Positions 5,549 to 9,557 of a DNA stretch of 9,557 nucleotides are shown here, in pieces. The notes under the pieces were generated by a model that saw nothing but the letters and a program-made list of their open reading frames with translations, was not told the DNA's origin and made no database searches. The DNA comes from an uncultured Prevotellaceae bacterium. Lineage in GTDB: Bacteria; Bacteroidota; Bacteroidia; Bacteroidales; Bacteroidaceae. The stretch lies in assembly GCA_937893145.1 (NCBI GenBank), contig CALBJW010000215.1:1-9557 (forward strand). Reading direction: 5' to 3'. The translations under genes were made by a program, and so were the position numbers. Each line of letters starts with the position of its first letter. Positions within the stretch are counted from its first letter, which is position 1.

Positions 5549-8100
5549 TGCCACTGCGTCTGATGTTCAATATGATTCATAGACTTGTCGTAGTTCTCGT
5601 TCTTTTCATTTTTGCCCCTATTACGATGTGGGCTCAACATGTTTCGGGGATAGTAAAGGGGGAAGACGAAGTTCTTCAGGGTGCAAGTGTAGCATTGCTA
5701 AATGATAGTGATGCTATTGTTTCATATACTATAACAGATCGTAATGGTGCATTCCAGTTGGATGTTCCTTTGAAGGGTGATGTGGCATGTATTTGTGTGT
5801 CATATTTGGGGTATAAAAGGGAGATTGTGCCATTGGAAAATGTTAAAGAAGGGATGGTGATATGTTTAGAAAAATCAGATTTCTTATTAAAGGAGGTGGC
5901 TGTAAGGTCAGAACGATTGAAAGACCATAACGACACTTTGGTTTATTCCGTTGAGGGATTCGTACAGGCGCAGGACCGCACCATAGCCGATGTGATTAGG
6001 AAAATGCCTGGGATAGAGGTTAAGCCAGATGGTAGTATTGAATATCAAGGCAAACCCATCAATAAGTTTTACATCGAGGGACTGGACTTGATGGGGGCGC
6101 AGTATGGCATTGCGAACAGGAATCTTCCTGCAAGTATGGTGAAGAGTGTCGAGATATACAAAAATCACCAGCCAATAAAGTCTCTGCGAAACATAAAGTT
6201 CAGCGATTGTGCCGCGCTGAATCTTGTACTCAAGGATGATGCAAAGTCTGTGTGGAAAGGAATCTTTGATTTGGGCATTGGTTATGGAGACGAGTTGCTT
6301 TTTGACAATAGGGCAATGGCAATGCAGTTCCAGAAAAAGTTCCAGACCATAATGATGTACAAGGGAAACAAAGTGGGGGATGACATAGGTGGTGAGGTGC
6401 GAGATCTTATAGCTCCCCAGTATAGGGATAGAAGTGTTAATGATGCAGATGGAATACTGTCGCTTATGTCTTTACCTCAACCTAATATAGACAGTAAGAG
6501 ATATACTCTCAACAACAGCCATGTGGTAGCGGGCAATTGGCTGTGGAGAACGGGAAAGGATAGCAATTTGCGTCTGCAAGCAAACGGAGTGTTGGACAAG
6601 GAAGAGTTGGGAAGTTATCGTGAAACCACATACCTCACGCTTGCCGATTTGCCTGTTGTCGTTGAGGAGCAGAATGTAGGAAATAGTAAAAGCGAATGGA
6701 AGGGAACGATTGAGTATCAGTTGAATAGTGACAAGACATTTCTCAGCAACATATTTCGCGGCTATATGGACTTCAACAAGAGTGTTGGTTCGATGCTGTA
6801 TAATGGACAGGGTAAGGAGATGATGGTAAGACCGCACAAGCAGAACATTAACAACGACTTGCACTTCTCGCACACTACAAGTAAAGGTAATGTTTATGAC
6901 ATTACGAGCAACCTGTCATACAATCATTTGCCCGGACTGTTGCTTACCATCAATGGCACGAAGGAGAAGTTGGACTTGAGCCATATTTCATCGCACAATG
7001 AACTGAAATATAAGTGGAAGATTGGGAATTATTATTTGGACAACCATTTGGGTTTGAACTATGTCAGCCAGAAGATAAATGATGATGGTGATTATCAACT
7101 TTGCCAACCATATTGGACTTCTGTGTTCTCGTTGAAGAGGAAAGTATGGAATGTCAATGCCTCCGCAATGTTGAGTTATGCGAATATGTCATATAATGAA
7201 AACTCCCTAAGCCGGCTATTGATTGATCCGAAATTGTCATTGTACTGGAGCCCTTCTGGTGTGTCGGAGTTCTCATTTGCAGCATCTTACACAAATACTC
7301 CATTGCTCGGAGAAAAGGTTTTCTGCACGCCTTTGTTCACGGACTACCGCACTCAACGCACTAATAGAGGCAAACCAGACATGCAGCATCTGCTCGCAGT
7401 CAATGTTTCATACAGATATACGAACCCCATCAAGGGGGTATTCTTCAACGTACAACCTTTGTTGAATATAAACTACAACAACATCCTGTACAGGACCGGT
7501 TTTGCTTCGGGTGTGTATTCCGTTGTGGCTACACAAAAAGAATACACCTCTGTGACGAAAGGTGTGTCAGCCAGAATAAGCAAGTCGTTCAGTTGGGCGA
7601 AATCAATGGTAGGATGGAATATCAACTATAGGACGAGGAATTGTTTCATAGTTGTTTCTGATAACATAAATGAAGTCAACATGTCTTTGATTGCTTCCTC
7701 TCTGGAATATTCATTAAGACCTTTGCACTTCGTTTCTGTAGAAGGTGTAACATCGGTGCAAGTGATTCAGAATCGCAATCGCTCAAACCCCCAATTGGGT
7801 TCAGGCAACATTGCTTATTTGGAGCATAAACTGAATTTTTTCGTGTTGATTGGCAAACCTTGGATGATTAGAGTTTCAAACGAATTGTTCCATAGTAGTG
7901 AGTCCGATTATGGAACAAACTACTATTGCGATTTTTCTTTGAGCTATAAGGCGAGCAGGTGGGAACTTGCATTTATGGCGAATAATATCTTGGGGAACAC
8001 GGCATATAGGCATAGACAAATAAATGCTGATATGGAAACCTATTCCATCACGACCCTACGCCCGCGCGAGTTTCTTGTAAAATTCAGTTTTGATATATAG
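5548..8100 (+). CDS. TonB-dependent-receptor-like outer-membrane protein
   Basis: This 850-residue protein has a signal peptide with hydrophobic core at about 12-29 and cleavage after MWA/Q. Residues 32-108 form a carboxypeptidase-regulatory-like beta-sandwich (VSGIVKGEDEVLQGASVAL, DRNGAFQLDVP, VSYLGYKRE). Residues 125-230 are plug-like (DVIRKMPGIEVKPDGSIEYQGKPI.KFYIEGLDLMG, then MVKSVEIYKNHQPI). The remainder is a long barrel ending LRPREFLVKFSFDI. This is the layout of Bacteroidetes TonB-linked barrels that pair with GLPGLI proteins rather than with SusD; no SusD gene is present. No convincing TonB box was seen, so energy coupling is unproven. The start at 5548 overlaps the GLPGLI stop by one base, implying coupled translation; ATGs at 5563 and 5572 would give a tighter signal peptide. 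Substrate unknown. Confidence 0.9.
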   Translation: MPLRLMFNMIHRLVVVLVLFIFAPITMWAQHVSGIVKGEDEVLQGASVALLNDSDAIVSYTITDRNGAFQLDVPLKGDVACICVSYLGYKREIVPLENVKEGMVICLEKSDFLLKEVAVRSERLKDHNDTLVYSVEGFVQAQDRTIADVIRKMPGIEVKPDGSIEYQGKPINKFYIEGLDLMGAQYGIANRNLPASMVKSVEIYKNHQPIKSLRNIKFSDCAALNLVLKDDAKSVWKGIFDLGIGYGDELLFDNRAMAMQFQKKFQTIMMYKGNKVGDDIGGEVRDLIAPQYRDRSVNDADGILSLMSLPQPNIDSKRYTLNNSHVVAGNWLWRTGKDSNLRLQANGVLDKEELGSYRETTYLTLADLPVVVEEQNVGNSKSEWKGTIEYQLNSDKTFLSNIFRGYMDFNKSVGSMLYNGQGKEMMVRPHKQNINNDLHFSHTTSKGNVYDITSNLSYNHLPGLLLTINGTKEKLDLSHISSHNELKYKWKIGNYYLDNHLGLNYVSQKINDDGDYQLCQPYWTSVFSLKRKVWNVNASAMLSYANMSYNENSLSRLLIDPKLSLYWSPSGVSEFSFAASYTNTPLLGEKVFCTPLFTDYRTQRTNRGKPDMQHLLAVNVSYRYTNPIKGVFFNVQPLLNINYNNILYRTGFASGVYSVVATQKEYTSVTKGVSARISKSFSWAKSMVGWNINYRTRNCFIVVSDNINEVNMSLIASSLEYSLRPLHFVSVEGVTSVQVIQNRNRSNPQLGSGNIAYLEHKLNFFVLIGKPWMIRVSNELFHSSESDYGTNYYCDFSLSYKASRWELAFMANNILGNTAYRHRQINADMETYSITTLRPREFLVKFSFDI

Positions 8101-8236
8101 TCCATAATGCCCCCCTTCTTCTTGATTATTCCTTCCATTCAGCCAATTAATTTCCCTTTGGCAATGTATGTTGTGTAGGATAAAATAAAAGATTAAGTTG
8201 TTTTTAAACTCCCTTGGTAGATAGCAGGTAGATAGT

Positions 8237-8265
8237 TGGTAGAATGTTGTCCAAACATTCTACCA
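8237..8265 (+). repeat. Perfect 12-base-pair hairpin
   Basis: TGGTAGAATGTT (8237-8248) pairs exactly with AACATTCTACCA (8254-8265) around loop GTCCA. The stem uses the word TGGTAGAATG, which recurs in both 60-base direct repeats (about 4278-4287 and 8304-8313). It sits 2 bases before copy B. No T-run follows. Confidence 0.8.
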
Positions 8266-8267
8266 CT

Positions 8268-8327
8268 CTCTATCCCTTATGTACAAAGGGTTTGAGGGGT
8301 GTTTGGTAGAATGGTAGGATGTTAAGA
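8268..8327 (+). repeat. 60-base direct repeat, copy B
   Basis: It is 55/60 identical to 4241-4300, 4027 bases downstream. Its hairpin is shortened by one pair (CCCTT 8274-8278 with AAGGG 8286-8290) because of the T-to-A change at repeat position 12. With copy A it brackets the small exported gene, the GLPGLI gene and the large barrel gene. Confidence 0.85.
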
Positions 8328-8360
8328 GCAATAATCATTTTTCTTTTTTCACTTCTATTA

Positions 8361-8392
8361 TTTGTAGGTATGAAATAATTGTTGTATTTTTG
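8361..8392 (+). promoter_or_regulatory. Strong Bacteroidetes-type promoter
   Basis: TTTG (8361-8364), a 20-base spacer and TATTTTTG (8385-8392) match both consensus boxes. Transcription would begin near 8399 and run into the DUF4160 remnant (ATG 8421) and the DUF2442 gene (ATG 8476). Confidence 0.8.
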
Positions 8393-8420
8393 CAATCGTA
8401 TAATAATTAAATGATAACAT

Positions 8421-8510
8421 ATGCCACAGATTAGTGATTTTTACGGGATATTGATATGGTTAAATTATAACAACTATGTTCTTGGAAGTAATAAAAGCCG
8501 AATACCTTGA
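8421..8510 (+). pseudogene. DUF4160 gene remnant (internal/3' deletion)
   Basis: The ATG at 8421 opens 29 codons beginning MPQISDFYGILIWLNYN. This resembles the conserved N-terminus of DUF4160 proteins, which usually start MPxIS.FYGI.I.MY and continue to an HNPPHFHA motif over roughly 80 residues. Here the match stops after about 17 residues, at the point where the DUF2442 start appears. The remaining codons (NYVLGSNKSRIP) are the DUF2442 start region read in another frame. DUF4160 normally lies directly upstream of DUF2442, so the simplest reading is a deletion of the body of the gene. The short frame overlaps the DUF2442 start and may still be translated. Confidence 0.65.
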
Positions 8511-8712
8511 TGGCTATCGCATCAGGTTGTATTTCAATAATGAGGAAGTACGAGTTGTCGATTTGTATAATTCCTTGAAAGGGGAAGTGTTTGTTCCGCT
8601 TAAAGACATAGAGTACTTCAAGAACTTCACTATTAAGTTCAATACGATAGAATGGGAGAATGGTGCCGACTTTGCTCCTGAATACCTCTATGACATAAGT
8701 GAAGCTGCATAA
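8476..8712 (+). CDS. DUF2442 domain protein
   Basis: This 78-residue cytoplasmic protein covers the whole DUF2442 domain: an N-terminal beta hairpin (VIKAEYLDGYRIRLYFNNEEVRVVDL), a middle helix-containing part (LKDIEYFKNF.IKFNTIEWENG) and the diagnostic ADFAPEYLY at 64-72. Length is normal for the family. DUF2442 genes usually stand next to DUF4160 genes, and the pair has been discussed as toxin-antitoxin-like; no activity is firmly assigned. Here the partner survives only as a 5' remnant that overlaps this start by 35 bases in another frame, which could couple translation. Expression would come from the promoter at 8361-8392. A REP-like hairpin begins 8 bases after the stop. Confidence 0.88.
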   Translation: MFLEVIKAEYLDGYRIRLYFNNEEVRVVDLYNSLKGEVFVPLKDIEYFKNFTIKFNTIEWENGADFAPEYLYDISEAA

Positions 8713-8719
8713 GTTTGTT

Positions 8720-8746
8720 TATGACGGGGGACAGTCTCCTGTCAGA
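8720..8746 (+). repeat. REP-like hairpin, copy 2
   Basis: TATGACGGGGG (8720-8730), loop ACAGT, then CTCCTGTCAGA (8736-8746). Pairing includes G/T wobbles at 8726/8740 and 8729/8737 and one A/G mismatch at 8721/8745. It lies 8 bases after the DUF2442 stop and 2 bases before an ATG at 8749. Confidence 0.8.
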
Positions 8747-8778
8747 CAATGTCCAATAATATAAGTAAAATTAGGGAT

Positions 8779-9444
8779 ATGCATATAAGAAATGTCACTA
8801 AGCACATGTGTTTGCTAATTACGCAAATGTTTATGAGTTTGTACTTGTATGCAGACTCGGAATCATTGAAAGCGGTATATACAAGGAATTCGGCAGGTAA
8901 TTTTGAATTTGCAATATCGAATGTGTCAGAAGATACAATATATCTTTTTGATACTTATTTTGAGCGTAAAACTTCGTCTTTTTATTACGAATCAGAATAT
9001 GTACACCGCTACAATAAAAAATCGAACACTTACAAATTGTCGTTAATGCCTATTGGGTCTGCTTTATTCTCATCTGGTAGTGGGAGAATATATTTAGGTC
9101 CAAAGGATACATACCAAATAATAATTCAAACCTGGCCATCATTTACTATTATACCTCCACATACAACCGTACACTTAGTAATGATTAAGGATGCTTTTTA
9201 TTCGCAAATGTATGTTGATGATAGATATTCTGGAAACCTAAATTATTTCAATCATACTCGCAAAGGAGACATCAAAGTTAGAAGAATAAAGAAGATTCCA
9301 GATTGGATTACACTTGAATTGGCTTATAGCAAAACGGTTGATGAATTGTTGAAGCATAGTAATCAACCAGGTTTTAATATTGATAGATGGCAAGAGCAAT
9401 TGTGTTCTTTCGAGAAACTGTCTATCTCTATTAGTTTAAAATGA
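8779..9444 (+). CDS. Unrecognised exported protein
   Basis: From the ATG at 8779 the protein has 221 residues and starts with a good signal peptide: MHIRNVTKH, hydrophobic core MCLLITQMFMSLYLYA, cleavage before D27. An in-frame ATG at 8749 would add ten residues, but it sits only 2 bases after a REP-like hairpin that would hide its ribosome site and it gives a longer n-region, so 8779 is preferred. The mature part is beta-rich. Its first strands (FEFAISNVSEDTIYLFDTYFE) resemble an Ig-like sandwich, followed by a Y/S-rich middle and a short helical end. There is no lipobox, catalytic motif or C-terminal barrel strand. I do not recognise the family. It is probably co-transcribed with the DUF2442 gene, and REP-like hairpins flank it on both sides. 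Confidence 0.72.
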   Translation: MHIRNVTKHMCLLITQMFMSLYLYADSESLKAVYTRNSAGNFEFAISNVSEDTIYLFDTYFERKTSSFYYESEYVHRYNKKSNTYKLSLMPIGSALFSSGSGRIYLGPKDTYQIIIQTWPSFTIIPPHTTVHLVMIKDAFYSQMYVDDRYSGNLNYFNHTRKGDIKVRRIKKIPDWITLELAYSKTVDELLKHSNQPGFNIDRWQEQLCSFEKLSISISLK

Positions 9445-9470
9445 CATTGCAAAGTATAAAACCGGTTCTA

Positions 9471-9497
9471 TATGACGGGGGACAGACCCCTGTCATA
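9471..9497 (+). repeat. REP-like hairpin, copy 3
   Basis: This is the most perfect copy. TATGACGGGGG (9471-9481) pairs with CCCCTGTCATA (9487-9497) around loop ACAGA, 11 pairs with a single G/T wobble at 9477/9491. It starts 26 bases after the stop at 9444. Confidence 0.85.
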
Positions 9498-9537
9498 CAT
9501 TATAAGATTGACGACCCTCTTAAAAGATAAGGAAAAT

Positions 9538-9557
9538 ATGAAAAAAATATGTTATAT
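9538..9557 (+). CDS. Start of a further gene, 3' partial
   Basis: The ATG at 9538 opens the frame MKKICY, which runs off the window. The two lysines followed by hydrophobic residues look like a signal peptide start, and AAGGAAAAT precedes the ATG. Only six complete codons are visible, so no product can be named. Confidence 0.5.

Larger units (their letters stand above)
8101..8420. other. 320-base intergenic region with hairpin, repeat and promoter
   Basis: No gene was found here. After the barrel stop comes a pyrimidine-rich stretch and a weak GCCAA/TTGGC stem (about 8143-8163). Next are related words of the type GGTAGATAG (8215-8240), the perfect hairpin at 8237-8265, repeat copy B and a promoter. 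No intrinsic terminator with a T-run follows the barrel gene. Confidence 0.7.

Noticed and set aside
1380..6873. Minus-strand reading frames of 70-133 residues
   Set aside because: Almost all lie antisense to clear + strand genes; none shows a recognisable motif, a signal peptide or a promoter.
7223..7465. 80-residue + strand frame inside the large barrel gene
   Set aside because: It lies wholly within a well-supported gene in another frame and has no family features.
4241..8327. Calling the 60-base repeats attachment sites of an integrative element
   Set aside because: No integrase, recombinase or tRNA is present, and the repeats are too diverged (5 differences) to prove a recent insertion.
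2750..9497. CRISPR array
   Set aside because: The hairpin copies are far apart and irregular, with genes between them and no spacers.

Overview
The window looks like chromosomal DNA of a Bacteroidales bacterium (Bacteroides/Prevotella-type). It is AT-rich and has almost no Shine-Dalgarno sequences. Two promoters fit the Bacteroidetes pattern (TTTG, about 20 bases, TAnnTTTG), and a third has only the TAnnTTTG box. The protein families are also typical: a TPR/membrane/HTH regulator, small outer-membrane beta-barrels ending in F, a GLPGLI protein, and a TonB-receptor-like barrel with an N-terminal carboxypeptidase-regulatory-like domain. All supported genes are on the + strand.

Left part (1-4226): the 3' portion of a membrane-anchored regulator is followed by a run of small envelope genes. 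These are three predicted outer-membrane barrels (1555-2196, 2865-3539, 3765-4226) and one protein with two hydrophobic segments (2263-2736). The first barrel gene has a good promoter. Just upstream of it lies an 11-base sequence repeated twice in tandem, a plausible operator for the neighbouring regulator.

Middle part (4241-8327): a 72-residue exported protein is followed by a strong intrinsic terminator. A fresh promoter then leads into a GLPGLI protein and an 850-residue TonB-receptor-like barrel, whose stop and start codons overlap (TAATG). This cassette lies between two direct copies of a 60-base non-coding repeat (55/60 identical). The GLPGLI and barrel proteins probably act together at the cell surface. 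The small exported protein is a candidate partner, but that is inference.

Right part (8361-9557): a strong promoter drives a deletion remnant of a DUF4160 gene that runs into an intact DUF2442 gene. Next comes an unrecognised exported protein bounded on both sides by REP-like hairpins, and then the first codons of another gene. Three hairpins of one REP-like family (2750, 8720, 9471) each sit shortly after a stop codon and show compensatory base changes. A related perfect inverted repeat lies at 3621-3690. No tRNA, rRNA, CRISPR array or transposase gene was seen.
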